39,867 nt of DNA from Lentisphaeria bacterium UBA1724 (GCA_002315885.1 DCIO01000061.1:1-39867); one strand, 5' to 3'; shown: positions 18,078 through 26,319, counted from the first letter of the stretch. The notes: generated by a model not told the origin, from the letters alone. Numbers and translations: made by a program.

Positions 18078-18122
18078 ACCAGGGACCACCTTCACGAGGA
18101 GTATGCCTATTTGGTAGTTTAC

Positions 18123-19292
18123 CTACAGTTTCACCAAGTCGTGTAGCTGCGACAGTTCGTAGAAATTGGATTCCTTGAGGAGGAATGCGGCGTAGCGGTC
18201 GAAGTCGGTGTGGTCCACCACGCGGAATGCGGCGGCACAGACATCCACGAATGCCTCGCGGGTGGGGTGTTCCGCCAGCCATCCCATGGTCAGGAAACGC
18301 AGGAATGCCGCCCCTGCGCAGAGTCCGATGAATTCATCTCGGAAGCCCATGGGACGGTCCTGGTATGGGAATTGTTCGAAGAAGATATGGTTCACCAGCA
18401 TGTGTTCGTAGACTGACTCGTAATTCGGGAGGGTCTTTTCCAGAGCCTGGTGCGCGAGACGATATTGTTCCATGGGGTTATCACCACCACGGAACCACGC
18501 CAGTGCACTCTGACCGAATTCCAGCAACCGCGGGCTGTGTTCGTCAATCCGTTCCATCATGCTCTCCATCACCTCCAGACCGCGGACCAAGTCATCATGC
18601 GAGACGGGCATGGCGGATTCGTCAAAGAGCGGCAATTCCCCTGTGAGGAACGCTTCCACTTGTGCGTCGTCTTTGGCGGTCAGTGCATCGTGCATTTTGC
18701 GCATTGCCTCCCCCAGCGCCATGATGCGCGCGGGCATAGGCTGCCTGCGGTCCTGGAGGATATGGATGTAGTAGAGGCGAATGCGCTGTTCCTGTCCCGC
18801 GGACGCGAAGGTATTTTCCCGTGGAATGGGCTCGGGTGGCACCAACGGCAGTTCGACTTTCAGGAAGCGCAGGGGTTCTGGACGATCCAAGAAGCACTCG
18901 ATGGTGGCCTCGCAGCTGTTGGCGCAGGAGCATTCCAGCCCGCCATGCACACGAATGCCTCGGGGATAAAGCCGGCATACAGCAGACAGAGCCTCCTCGC
19001 CTAATTCCGCGTGGAGCGCGCAACGGCCATCGGGCAATCGCATTCCGCAATCGCCGTCATATCGCAGGCAGATTTGCGCGTAACGGTCTTCCGTGGGGTG
19101 TTCGCATAAATGCAATGACGTGTCTAACCGCCGTCGCAATTCTGCCGAGCACGGCACTCCCAGCAAATGGAAATAGTCTTTCAGCGAAATGCTGATGGGC
19201 CAACCGATACAACAGGCATGACGGCAGGCGCTGATTTTGCAACGAAACTCCGGGAAATACTCCGGCACTAGAAAAGTATGTTTCTCGCACAT
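18123..19292 (-). CDS. FliB-like cysteine-rich protein (lysine-N-methylase family)
   Basis: The 389-aa product matches the pattern of FliB/flagellin lysine-N-methylase proteins. The N-terminal FRCKISACRHACCIGWPI segment is followed by CGMRLPDGRCALHAELGEEA and LSAVCRLYPRG, giving the family's clustered cysteines, which may hold an Fe-S or metal centre. The remainder is helical. FliB methylates flagellin lysines in Salmonella, but many homologues occur without flagella and their targets are unknown. No flagellar gene lies in this window. The ATG at 19290-19292 is chosen because GGGAGGGA precedes it by eight bases; an upstream ATG at 19340 lacks such a site. It is divergently placed from the headgroup transferase operon. 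Confidence 0.8.
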   Translation of the reverse strand: MCEKHTFLVPEYFPEFRCKISACRHACCIGWPISISLKDYFHLLGVPCSAELRRRLDTSLHLCEHPTEDRYAQICLRYDGDCGMRLPDGRCALHAELGEEALSAVCRLYPRGIRVHGGLECSCANSCEATIECFLDRPEPLRFLKVELPLVPPEPIPRENTFASAGQEQRIRLYYIHILQDRRQPMPARIMALGEAMRKMHDALTAKDDAQVEAFLTGELPLFDESAMPVSHDDLVRGLEVMESMMERIDEHSPRLLEFGQSALAWFRGGDNPMEQYRLAHQALEKTLPNYESVYEHMLVNHIFFEQFPYQDRPMGFRDEFIGLCAGAAFLRFLTMGWLAEHPTREAFVDVCAAAFRVVDHTDFDRYAAFLLKESNFYELSQLHDLVKL

Positions 19293-19478
19293 GATATGTC
19301 CCTCCCGTAGATTTTCGGATGATTTTTGGGACAGTTGCATAATGTATTTGCGCGTACGCGACCCGCGAGAGTTCTTTTCATCCCATATATTAAGATTTTG
19401 TAAAAAACTCCTCTTGAAACAATGCTTATGAACGGCCTTCGTCCCACAGGACAGCGCTTCCTTCTTTCAGGAAAATCA

Positions 19479-19555
19479 AATTGAAAAAGAGGGGGCAAGG
19501 GGGATACCTCCCCCTCCAACATTAAGCATTGAGCATCAAGAATTAAGCATTGAAT
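19479..19555. repeat. composite palindrome plus 7-bp array element, copy 1
   Basis: AATTGAAAAAGAGGGGGC leads into a GGGGGATACCTCCCCC palindrome and then five imperfect 7-bp units (ATTAAGC, ATTGAGC, ATCAAGA, ATTAAGC, ATTGAAT) at 19521-19555. The same order of parts occurs at 36009-36139 and, inverted, at 22461-22540. The array ends four bases before the ATG of the next gene, so that gene has no ordinary ribosome binding site. Confidence 0.75.
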
Positions 19556-19559
19556 CAAT

Positions 19560-21461
19560 ATGATTTTCAATTCTCCACAACGGCGGAATTCGCTCTTTTT
19601 CGCGATTCATTATCTCGTATGCCTGCTGATTTTTCTGGGCTTCACCCTGCAGTCTTCTTTCCATAGCAGCTTCCTGCATGGGCTCTGGACAATCCTGGCG
19701 CACCTGACCTACCCCGTCATCTACCTGCTGCCGGGCTTCGCAGTTTCCACCCTGCTGCTAACCTGGCCCAAGAAAGCCACCACAATCGCCGCACTCTCCC
19801 TAGGTGTCCTGTGGACTTTCCTGACGGAATTCCTGCTGGTGGTGGATGCCATCATCCTGATGCGTTTTGGATACCACATCAATGGCATGGTCATCAATCT
19901 GCTAGTCACCCCAGGCGGTTTCGAAGCCATGGGATTGGAGACCGCGACGCTCCTCCCCGCCATCGCGGGAGTGATTCTCGCCCTCGGCGCAAATTCCGCA
20001 CTGGCCATCCTCTGCCAGCGCTGGTCGAAACTCCAGCGTCTTGCGGATAAACTCTTCTCGGGACATAAACGGACCGCCATCTGGGGGACCGCATCCTTTG
20101 CCACCGCATTCTTTGCTTCCATGGTGATTGTGGCCTTTGCGGATTTCTACTCCATCAAGGATGTGCTGATGTCCACTACAAACTACCCCGTCACCTTCAC
20201 CATGCGCATGCGGAAATTCCTACGCCGAGTGGGGTGTCAGGAACCTCCGCGGGAGAAGAGCCTCTTCAGCGAAATGGATGCGGAGACCGCCAATCTGAAC
20301 TACCCCGCCAAACCCATTGAGCGAGTCGCTCCCGAGCATCCCTACAACATCATCTGGCTCACCGCGGAATCCCTACGGGCGGATCTGCTTTCTCCCGAGG
20401 TCATGCCCAACGCCTGGAGCATCGCCCAGAAAGGCATCCACGCTCAGCACCACTACAGCGGCGGTCATGGCACCCGTCCCGCCATGTTCTCCATGTTCTA
20501 CGGGCTCTATGGCAACAACTGGGGCGTCTTCTTGAACTGCCGCAGACCCCCACTCTTCTTCGATTGGCTTCACCAGGACCACTACGATTTCCTGGTCCAG
20601 ACTTCCGCCAAATTCACATACCCCGAATTCGACCAGACGATTTTCGCATCCGTCCCCACTGCATCCATGGTGGAACAAAAGGATAAATTTCCCTGGAAGC
20701 GGGACGTCAAGGGCATCGACATGCTCATCGACTTCCTGAAGCAACGCACGCCCGAAAGCAACCCATTCTTCGCATTCTACTTCTTCGAAGGCACCCACGC
20801 GCCATACACCTTTGACGAGACCCAGGCCCTCAAGAAGGACTTCTGGGGCGAAATCAACTACGCCACCGTCTCCGAAAAGGACGCCCCCGCGCTCTACAAT
20901 CGACAGATCAACGCCGCCAATGCGGTGGATCGGCAGATTGGACGGCTTCTTCAAGCACTTCAGGAAGTCCCCGGTCTGGCAGAGCGTACCATCGTCGTCA
21001 TCACCGGTGACCACGGCGAGGAGTTCTTCGAACACGGTCGTCTAGGGCATAACTCCACCTTCGTGGACGAGCAAATCTGCCCGCCGCTGGCCATCTACAT
21101 TCCGGGTGTCCCGCCACAGAAGATCACTCATTCCACCCACCATACGGACATCATCCCCACCCTGGCGCCATTCCTGGGCGTCAAGAATTCCCCCGCGGAC
21201 TACAGTGTCGGCGAGAGCATCCTGGACCCGAACTACAATCGGAAGCTCTTTATCGTCTCGGGATGGGATATCGATACCATCGTCACCCCCGAATACAAAT
21301 ACATCATCCCCACGGGAGGCGGAAAGATGTTCATCGGACGGAATTTCTTCACTGCGGATGACGAACCGCTACCCGATGAAAACGAATTCCTCCGCACGCA
21401 CTCGAAGCTCCTCCTGGAAGTCAACCAGGATATGATGCACTTTATCAAACGAAAGAAGTAA
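19560..21461 (+). CDS. membrane-anchored sulfatase-fold phospho-headgroup transferase (YejM/LtaS/OpgB-like)
   Basis: The 633-aa product has about five membrane helices in residues 10-200, then an alkaline-phosphatase/sulfatase-fold catalytic domain outside the membrane. Metal and nucleophile residues of the LtaS type are visible: E in TAESLRAD (about 268), T in GGHGTRPAMF (about 304), H in EGTHAPY (about 412) and DH in TGDHGEE (about 483). This points to an active enzyme that moves a phosphoglycerol or phosphoethanolamine headgroup from a phospholipid to a glycan or lipid A, or to a YejM-like regulator. Diacylglycerol kinase follows after 4 bp, which favours a transferase that leaves diacylglycerol. 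The start directly follows a 7-bp repeat array and lacks a ribosome binding site, but no other start would keep the first helix. Confidence 0.85.
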   Translation: MIFNSPQRRNSLFFAIHYLVCLLIFLGFTLQSSFHSSFLHGLWTILAHLTYPVIYLLPGFAVSTLLLTWPKKATTIAALSLGVLWTFLTEFLLVVDAIILMRFGYHINGMVINLLVTPGGFEAMGLETATLLPAIAGVILALGANSALAILCQRWSKLQRLADKLFSGHKRTAIWGTASFATAFFASMVIVAFADFYSIKDVLMSTTNYPVTFTMRMRKFLRRVGCQEPPREKSLFSEMDAETANLNYPAKPIERVAPEHPYNIIWLTAESLRADLLSPEVMPNAWSIAQKGIHAQHHYSGGHGTRPAMFSMFYGLYGNNWGVFLNCRRPPLFFDWLHQDHYDFLVQTSAKFTYPEFDQTIFASVPTASMVEQKDKFPWKRDVKGIDMLIDFLKQRTPESNPFFAFYFFEGTHAPYTFDETQALKKDFWGEINYATVSEKDAPALYNRQINAANAVDRQIGRLLQALQEVPGLAERTIVVITGDHGEEFFEHGRLGHNSTFVDEQICPPLAIYIPGVPPQKITHSTHHTDIIPTLAPFLGVKNSPADYSVGESILDPNYNRKLFIVSGWDIDTIVTPEYKYIIPTGGGKMFIGRNFFTADDEPLPDENEFLRTHSKLLLEVNQDMMHFIKRKK

Positions 21462-21465
21462 TACC

Positions 21466-21864
21466 ATGGACGAACGCAAGGAAACACCGCAGAAACCGCC
21501 CAGGACTACGGGACTGAAGCACCTCTTCGCCGCCACTAAATACTCCTGCCAGGGGCTGGCCTCCGCCTTCCAAAAAGAAGCCGCATTCCGCCACGACCTC
21601 CTCCTCAACATCATCGGTGACATCTGCGCTTTCGTCTTCGCGCTCACCACCGCAGAACGAATTCTAATCATCGCACTGGGGCTGATTCTGTTGTCGGTGG
21701 AACTCCTAAATACCGCAGTGGAATCCGTGGTGGATTTGGTCTCCCCCGATTGGCATCCACTGGCAAAACGCGCCAAGGACCTGGGCAGCGCCGCAATCTT
21801 CTGCATTCTCACCGCATACTTCGTCGTCTGGGCAATTATCGCATACGGGCTGATTTTCTCTTGA
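21466..21864 (+). CDS. dgkA: diacylglycerol kinase (DgkA type)
   Basis: The 132-aa product is a small integral membrane kinase that phosphorylates diacylglycerol to phosphatidic acid. It has three hydrophobic helices (about 46-60, 65-80 and 108-130). The active-site pattern ExxNxxxE is present as E79, N82 and E86, followed by VVDLVSPDWHPLAKRAKD. Length and order match the trimeric DgkA family. It starts 4 bp after the headgroup transferase, so the two are translated from one message. In known systems DgkA recycles the diacylglycerol left by headgroup transferases, which fits this pairing. Confidence 0.95.
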   Translation: MDERKETPQKPPRTTGLKHLFAATKYSCQGLASAFQKEAAFRHDLLLNIIGDICAFVFALTTAERILIIALGLILLSVELLNTAVESVVDLVSPDWHPLAKRAKDLGSAAIFCILTAYFVVWAIIAYGLIFS

Positions 21865-21904
21865 AACCACGAAAAAAGCGAAAAGAACGAACGTTTTCGT
21901 GGTT
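21865..21904. terminator. 11-bp inverted repeat after dgkA
   Basis: AACCACGAAAA (21865-21875) pairs with TTTTCGTGGTT (21894-21904) immediately after the dgkA stop. It could attenuate transcription before the nitroreductase gene, although no long T-tract follows. The TTTTCGTGGTTAATTTCGT wording resembles the TTTTGTG repeat family of this window. Confidence 0.45.
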
Positions 21905-21934
21905 AATTTCGTCACAACAAAGGAGGTATTACTG

Positions 21935-22459
21935 ATGCAACAACAAGAATTATTGGATTTTCTGGAAAGCCGTCGTTCCTGCAGGGATTTCAAGAGTACG
22001 CCCGTCCCCAAGGAACTCCTGGAGAAAGTCCTCCGCGCAGGCACCTACGCCGCCACCGGAATGGGGCGCCAGTCACCCATCATCATCGCCGTGACCAATC
22101 CTGAATTGCGGAACCGCATCTCCAAGATGAACGCGTCAGTCATGGGTGCCTCCAGCGATCCCTTCTACGGCGCACCCGTCATCCTCATCGTCCTGGCCGC
22201 CAAATCCGCCTTCACCTATCTCTATGACGGCTCACTAGTCATGGGCAACCTCATGCTGGCGGCCCACGCCTGCGGGTTAGCCAGTTGCTGGATCCACCGC
22301 GCAAAGGAGGAATTCGAATCCCCCGAGGGCAAGAAAATTCTCCAGGAACTGGGTATCACCGGCGACTACGAAGGCATCGGACACTGCGCCATCGGTTACG
22401 CAAATAGCCCCCTGCCACCGCCAAAAGACCGCAAACCCGATTATATCCACTGGGCGTAA
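21935..22459 (+). CDS. nitroreductase-family FMN oxidoreductase
   Basis: The 174-aa product has the nitroreductase fold signature: the N-terminal FLESRRSCRDFKSTPVP with the FMN-phosphate-binding SRRSCR segment, then AATGMGRQSP and a C-terminal IGHCAIGYANSPLPPPK. Such homodimeric flavoproteins reduce nitro compounds, quinones or flavins with NAD(P)H in the cytoplasm; the physiological substrate is unknown. The start at 21935 is fixed by AAAGGAGG eight bases upstream; an in-frame start at 21899 lies within the preceding hairpin region. It may be the third gene of the transferase-dgkA transcript or start its own. Confidence 0.92.
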   Translation: MQQQELLDFLESRRSCRDFKSTPVPKELLEKVLRAGTYAATGMGRQSPIIIAVTNPELRNRISKMNASVMGASSDPFYGAPVILIVLAAKSAFTYLYDGSLVMGNLMLAAHACGLASCWIHRAKEEFESPEGKKILQELGITGDYEGIGHCAIGYANSPLPPPKDRKPDYIHWA

Positions 22460-22460
22460 G

Positions 22461-22540
22461 TCAATGCTTAATGCTTGATGCTTAATGCTTAATGAAGGAT
22501 GGGGGAGGTTTCCCCCATACCCCTCTTTCAATTCGGAATT
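22461..22540. repeat. composite palindrome plus 7-bp array element, copy 2 (inverted)
   Basis: Five 7-bp units (TCAATGC, TTAATGC, TTGATGC, TTAATGC, TTAATGA) at 22461-22495 are followed by GGATGGGGGAGGTTTCCCCC and then CTCTTTCAATTCGG. In reverse complement the order of parts is the same as in the copies at 19479 and 36009. The array starts one base after the nitroreductase stop codon, between convergent genes. Confidence 0.8.
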
Positions 22541-22545
22541 CAGCC

Positions 22546-22635
22546 CCTTGGGTTCCTTGAGTCCCTTTGGTCCCTTTGGTCCCTTGGGTCCCTTGAGGCC
22601 CTTGAGGCCATTGGGGCCATTGGGGCCCTTTATTT
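22546..22635. repeat. 9-bp tandem repeat, about nine units
   Basis: Units such as CCTTGGGTT, CCTTGAGTC, CCTTTGGTC (twice), CCTTGGGTC, CCTTGAGGC (twice) and CATTGGGGC (twice) follow each other without a break. A partial tenth unit contains the stop codon of the Ehr small subunit (22630-22632). In one minus-strand frame it would read Gly-X-Y, but this is outside any gene. Confidence 0.85.
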
Positions 22636-23376
22636 CCGAATTGCAATCAGTCTCAGCAGTGCTTCCAGGAGCACTGCGGGGTGTGGGGGGCATCCGGGGA
22701 CATACAGATCCACGGGCAGGATTCCATCCAGAGGCGCATTCACCTGCGGGGAAGTAGCATAGATTCCCCCGGAAATGGCGCAGGTTCCCGAGGCGATGAC
22801 CAGACATGGTTTCGGCATGGCCTCGTAAGTCTTCTTCAGTGCCAGAAGCATATTGTCGGAAACGGGTCCCGTGACCAGGATGGCATCCGCGTGCCGTGGA
22901 GATGCCACCGCCTGGATGCCAAAGCGTCCCATATCCCAGGCCAGGGTATTCAGCACATTGAAATCCAGCTCGCAAGCCGCGCAACCGCCCGCAGAGACCT
23001 GCCGTATTTTGAAGGACTTCCCGTATAACCGTGCGATTCCACGGTCCAGTTGTTCCTCGGGATGATATTCGGCGTCTGTCGCCAGCAAGGCCTCGCGATG
23101 CATAGCACCCATGCGGTATTCTTTCTTGAAGGAAATCCCTTTGCAGACCTCCGCGCATTTTCCGCAGAAAATGCACTTCCCCGTGTCGATGGCGGAAGCC
23201 CCCGCGCAATCACGGCACAGCGCGCCTGTGGGACAGATGGGCTGCAACGACTCTACATCCACATCCTTCGACACCACAGGACGACCCGCAAAATGCTCCG
23301 GGAGATTAGGCTGTGCAGGAGGGAAGGCGCCCGTACGGTACCCCTGGGATAATCTGGCACTCAATGCATCAAACAT
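22630..23376 (-). CDS. Ehr/hydrogenase-4-like small subunit with N-terminal ferredoxin domain (HyfI/NuoB-like)
   Basis: The 248-aa product joins a short ferredoxin-like part (one complete CxxCxxCxxxC motif, CIFCGKCAEVC, at about 64-74, plus an orphan CP from a lost second cluster) to a NuoB/HyfI-type small subunit. The four cysteines for the proximal 4Fe-4S cluster are seen in GGCAACELD (near 130), SGTCAISGG and VPGCPPHP. It therefore passes electrons within the hydrophilic arm of the complex. The start is placed at 23376, where AGGAG precedes the ATG; longer frames upstream overlap the large subunit gene. It is the last gene of the six-gene operon and lies 11 bp after the large subunit. Confidence 0.9.
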   Translation of the reverse strand: MFDALSARLSQGYRTGAFPPAQPNLPEHFAGRPVVSKDVDVESLQPICPTGALCRDCAGASAIDTGKCIFCGKCAEVCKGISFKKEYRMGAMHREALLATDAEYHPEEQLDRGIARLYGKSFKIRQVSAGGCAACELDFNVLNTLAWDMGRFGIQAVASPRHADAILVTGPVSDNMLLALKKTYEAMPKPCLVIASGTCAISGGIYATSPQVNAPLDGILPVDLYVPGCPPHPAVLLEALLRLIAIRK

Positions 23377-23387
23377 GGCAGTATCTC

Positions 23388-24899
23388 CTAGAGGTCGTGC
23401 CCGCAATAGGACAGATTGAAACTCTTGTTGCAAATCGGGAAATCGGAAATCTGCTGGTTCCGCAGCGCCATGGCAAGCCCGAACCAATTGTGGAAGGACG
23501 GATCCACGATCTTCACACGACGGAAGCGTCCCTGCCCATCCGTAATCGCCACGTGGCATATCTCGCCGCGCCAGGCCTCCGTCAAATGGACGCACAAGGT
23601 GTCGTTCGGCAGCGCAGTCGGCAATACCGCCGTGCTACGGGACTCACCCCCCCGCAAGGACTCCAACAGGCCCTTCACTTCCGCCAGAGATGCCTCCAAT
23701 TCACGACGTCGCACCAACGCGCGGCTTAAAACATCTCCGCCCTGCTCCACCGCGGGCACAAAGCCATTCTCCGACAAATCCCCGCGGCAATCCACCGCCA
23801 GACCGCTGGCGCGTCCCGCAACACCCACTAGACCAATCTGACGAGCGGTCTCCGTAGAAACCACGCCCGTATTCTCAAAACGGTCCAACACCGTGGGCTC
23901 GTCAAACATCAACGACAGCGCCTCCTGGAGCTCCTTCTCGCCTACCTGGACCTTTTTCAGTAGTTCTTCAGCACCCGCCTTGTCCAGCTCATAGCGCACA
24001 CCACCAGGGACTACCAGACCTCTTCCAAAGCGATTGCCACAAAGTCGTGCAGTCATATTGAGGAAATCTCCGCGGATGCGTCCGCAGAATGAGCTGGTAG
24101 GCAGGAATGCCACATCTCCCGCCAAGGCACCCAAATCGCCGATGTGATTGGCGATGCGCTCCAATTCCAAAGCGATGCGACGCAGTGCAACACCCCGCGC
24201 AGGGACCTCGATCTGGCAAAGGGCTTCCAGGATGCCGCAGTAGTTCAACATGGCCGCGACGCTGGTATCCCCCGCCGCAGTCTCCAGGATATGAGTCGTC
24301 CGCACATCGGGGCCACCCACCAGCATTTTCTCAATACCGCGATGCTGGTAGCCCAACTCGATCTCCAAGGAGAAGACATCCTCGCCCATGCACTGGAAAC
24401 GGAAATGCCCAGGTTCAATGACACCTGCGTGGACAGGCCCCACTGCTACCTCGTGGACCGCCTCGCCCTCCATGGTGAAGTAGTCCGTCACGCCGGGCTC
24501 CCGATTCTTGTCGGCAAAGCGTATGGGCTTCAACCAGGGATGTCCCTCAGGAAGGATGCCCGTCTCCTCGAACAACTCACGCTCAAACCAATGAAATGCG
24601 GGGGCCTCCGCCGTCAACGAGGGATACTTTTCGCACACTTCCGTAGAAAGCACCCGCAGGCATTTCTGCTGGGGATCCAGGAGAATCTCCACCAACAAGG
24701 ACTTCTCCACTTCTTTTGTGCATTCCCCTTTTTGTGTATTTTGTGGGCAATTATTCCCCAAGGCAAAGAATGCGCTGACGCGGCACTGTTCCTGGTTCAC
24801 TGCCTGCAAGGACGCGCTACGGAATTCATCCATGCCGCATTGGGGCAATGCGCTCATGGAGCAGGAACCGCCATTTTTTAGAGTAAGGAAAGGACTCAT
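23388..24899 (-). CDS. Ehr/hydrogenase-4-like large subunit without nickel ligands (HyfG/NuoCD-like)
   Basis: The 503-aa product has an N-terminal NuoC-like domain (to about 125; FHWFERELFEETGILPEGHP) and a NuoD/HycE-like domain (GYQHRGIEKML onward). In true [NiFe] hydrogenases, CxxC pairs near ER.CGIC and DPC..C hold the metal. Here the first region reads ETAAGDTSVAAML and the last reads DPSFHNWFGLA, with no cysteine pair in either, so no NiFe site can form. This matches energy-converting hydrogenase-related (Ehr) complexes, whose redox partner is not established. GGAGG before the ATG supports the start, one base after the HyfF-like stop. A TTTTGTG-type repeat is embedded in frame near residues 51-61. 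Confidence 0.9.
   Translation of the reverse strand: MSPFLTLKNGGSCSMSALPQCGMDEFRSASLQAVNQEQCRVSAFFALGNNCPQNTQKGECTKEVEKSLLVEILLDPQQKCLRVLSTEVCEKYPSLTAEAPAFHWFERELFEETGILPEGHPWLKPIRFADKNREPGVTDYFTMEGEAVHEVAVGPVHAGVIEPGHFRFQCMGEDVFSLEIELGYQHRGIEKMLVGGPDVRTTHILETAAGDTSVAAMLNYCGILEALCQIEVPARGVALRRIALELERIANHIGDLGALAGDVAFLPTSSFCGRIRGDFLNMTARLCGNRFGRGLVVPGGVRYELDKAGAEELLKKVQVGEKELQEALSLMFDEPTVLDRFENTGVVSTETARQIGLVGVAGRASGLAVDCRGDLSENGFVPAVEQGGDVLSRALVRRRELEASLAEVKGLLESLRGGESRSTAVLPTALPNDTLCVHLTEAWRGEICHVAITDGQGRFRRVKIVDPSFHNWFGLAMALRNQQISDFPICNKSFNLSYCGHDL
24716..24749. repeat. TTTTGTG-type repeat inside the large-subunit gene
   Basis: Minus-strand wording CACAAAATACACAAAAAGG, then GGAATGC, matches the intergenic repeat before the aldo/keto reductase (4888-4922) almost base for base. 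Here it is translated in frame as PQNTQKGEC within the N-terminal NuoC-like domain, an unconserved loop. Confidence 0.6.
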
Positions 24900-24900
24900 T

Positions 24901-26319
24901 TTATCTGCCTCCCTCCATGAAACAAAAGATCATGACACTTCCGAAGAAGATACTGGCGACCACAACCACCAGGGGCACCACCCATAGCTTTTCCGCCACA
25001 GCGGCTTTTTCCTGGGTAGGCGCCGCGGTGCCAGGTTCGCCCATGACCATCCGATGGACCGCGTAGGTCATTCCCGCAAATACCGCAAAGAGCAACACCG
25101 CGACAGTGATGCCCAGCCACAAATCCACATTGAGGAACAACTGCAGTTCCGTGAAGAAAAGAGGAGATGGCGGCATACCGCACACCATCAGCACTGCAAT
25201 CATCCACAGGAAGGAAGTGCGAGGCATGCTCTTCAGCAAGCCACCCAACCGCGGGATCTGTCGGGTCCCACATGCCAGCAGGAAATTCCCCGCCAGCAGG
25301 AAAAGCGTCATCTTCAGGAGTGAATGCCCCACCAGATGGCAGAAGCCCCAATGCAGGCACCCCGTTCCCAGGAAGAGTGCCAGTAGCCCCATGTGTTCCA
25401 CGCTAGAATAGGCCAGCATGCGCTTGAAATCACGCTGTCCCGCAATGAAGAACGCCGCTACCGCCAAGGAGACCAGACCCAGGGCAATCAGCGCATGGGA
25501 AACGAAGGGCACTGCGCCCTCTGGTGCCAAAGTGGCGACGCGGATGATGCCCAGGAAAGAACAGTTCAGCAGCGCGCCAGAAAGCAGTGCCGAGACCACG
25601 CCGGGTGCCTCGCTATGTGCGTCAGGCAGCCAGGTATGGAAGGGCGCCAGGCCCATCTTTGTGCCGTAGCCCACCAGCACAAAGACGAATGCCGCCTTGT
25701 ACCACCCGGGATGGATGAGCGCGACCTGTTCCATCAGCCCCGCCAAATCCAGCCCAGCGCCAGTCTCCCGGGATGCCACAGCCAGAAGCATGGTCCCGAA
25801 GAGTGCGAAGCCGATGCCCACGGAACAAATCAGAAGGTATTTCCACATGGCTTCCACGGAACGACTGCCCCGATGGAAGATAATCAGTGGTGCGCTGACC
25901 AGCGTGGTGGCCTCCACCGCCACCCAGAGCAGCCCCAGATTCTGGGCGAGAATCACCAGCATCATGGTCCCTAGGAAGGCCAGCAGACAAGCGCAGAAGT
26001 TGGAGAATTTCGTTGTCTCACCCTCTTCGCCGTATTGTATTTCCGCAGGCATCCACCGCAGGGTATGCAGGGAAACACAGAGGAAAAGGAGCGCCGTCAC
26101 CAAAAGAACTACGCCATTCAGGATATCGAAGCCCAGCCATTTTGGGCAGACGGTCAGCCAGGGACTGCCCTCGGGGAGTTCAAAGCAGATTCCTGCCAGC
26201 ACCAGCTCCAGAATGGCGACGCTCGCCAGGAGGAATCCTGGACCCTTCTGAGAATTCTTGCAGAAAAAGCAGATTGCCGCTGCCAGCAACGGAAGTGCAA
26301 CAAGTAGGAGTGTAATCAT
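24901..26319 (-). CDS. proton-channel subunit of the Ehr complex (HyfF/NuoN-like)
   Basis: The 472-aa product is a polytopic membrane protein of the Mrp/NuoLMN antiporter family with about 13-14 hydrophobic helices. The conserved parts include GYGTKMGLAPFHTWLPDAHS, which carries a key lysine, and AYSSVEHMGLLAL followed by GHSLLKMTLFLLAGNFL. It should form an ion-translocation channel. GGGAGGTG precedes the ATG, which overlaps the HyfE-like stop by four bases (ATGA), and the large subunit follows after one base. Tight coupling suggests equal production of the subunits. Confidence 0.92.
   Translation of the reverse strand: MITLLLVALPLLAAAICFFCKNSQKGPGFLLASVAILELVLAGICFELPEGSPWLTVCPKWLGFDILNGVVLLVTALLFLCVSLHTLRWMPAEIQYGEEGETTKFSNFCACLLAFLGTMMLVILAQNLGLLWVAVEATTLVSAPLIIFHRGSRSVEAMWKYLLICSVGIGFALFGTMLLAVASRETGAGLDLAGLMEQVALIHPGWYKAAFVFVLVGYGTKMGLAPFHTWLPDAHSEAPGVVSALLSGALLNCSFLGIIRVATLAPEGAVPFVSHALIALGLVSLAVAAFFIAGQRDFKRMLAYSSVEHMGLLALFLGTGCLHWGFCHLVGHSLLKMTLFLLAGNFLLACGTRQIPRLGGLLKSMPRTSFLWMIAVLMVCGMPPSPLFFTELQLFLNVDLWLGITVAVLLFAVFAGMTYAVHRMVMGEPGTAAPTQEKAAVAEKLWVVPLVVVVASIFFGSVMIFCFMEGGR

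Larger units (their letters stand above)
16977..18122. other. 1.1-kb gene-free, repeat-rich region
   Basis: I see no credible gene here. Several open frames exist on both strands, but they lack ribosome binding sites and run through repeats. The right half is GC-rich and structured. It holds a REP-like copy at 17671-17697, a 22-bp direct repeat (17790-17811 and 17899-17920), tandem hairpins at 17851-17886 and an inverted REP-like copy at 18053-18077. The left part probably includes the promoter of the prepilin-like gene. Confidence 0.5.

Noticed and set aside
22277..23209. Minus-strand frame containing a collagen-like Gly-X-Y stretch
   Set aside because: It is out of frame with the Ehr small subunit and the Gly-X-Y pattern only reflects the 9-bp DNA repeat after that gene's stop.
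23388..24899. [NiFe] hydrogenase large subunit
   Set aside because: Both cysteine pairs needed for the nickel-iron centre are missing, so a hydrogenase label would be wrong.
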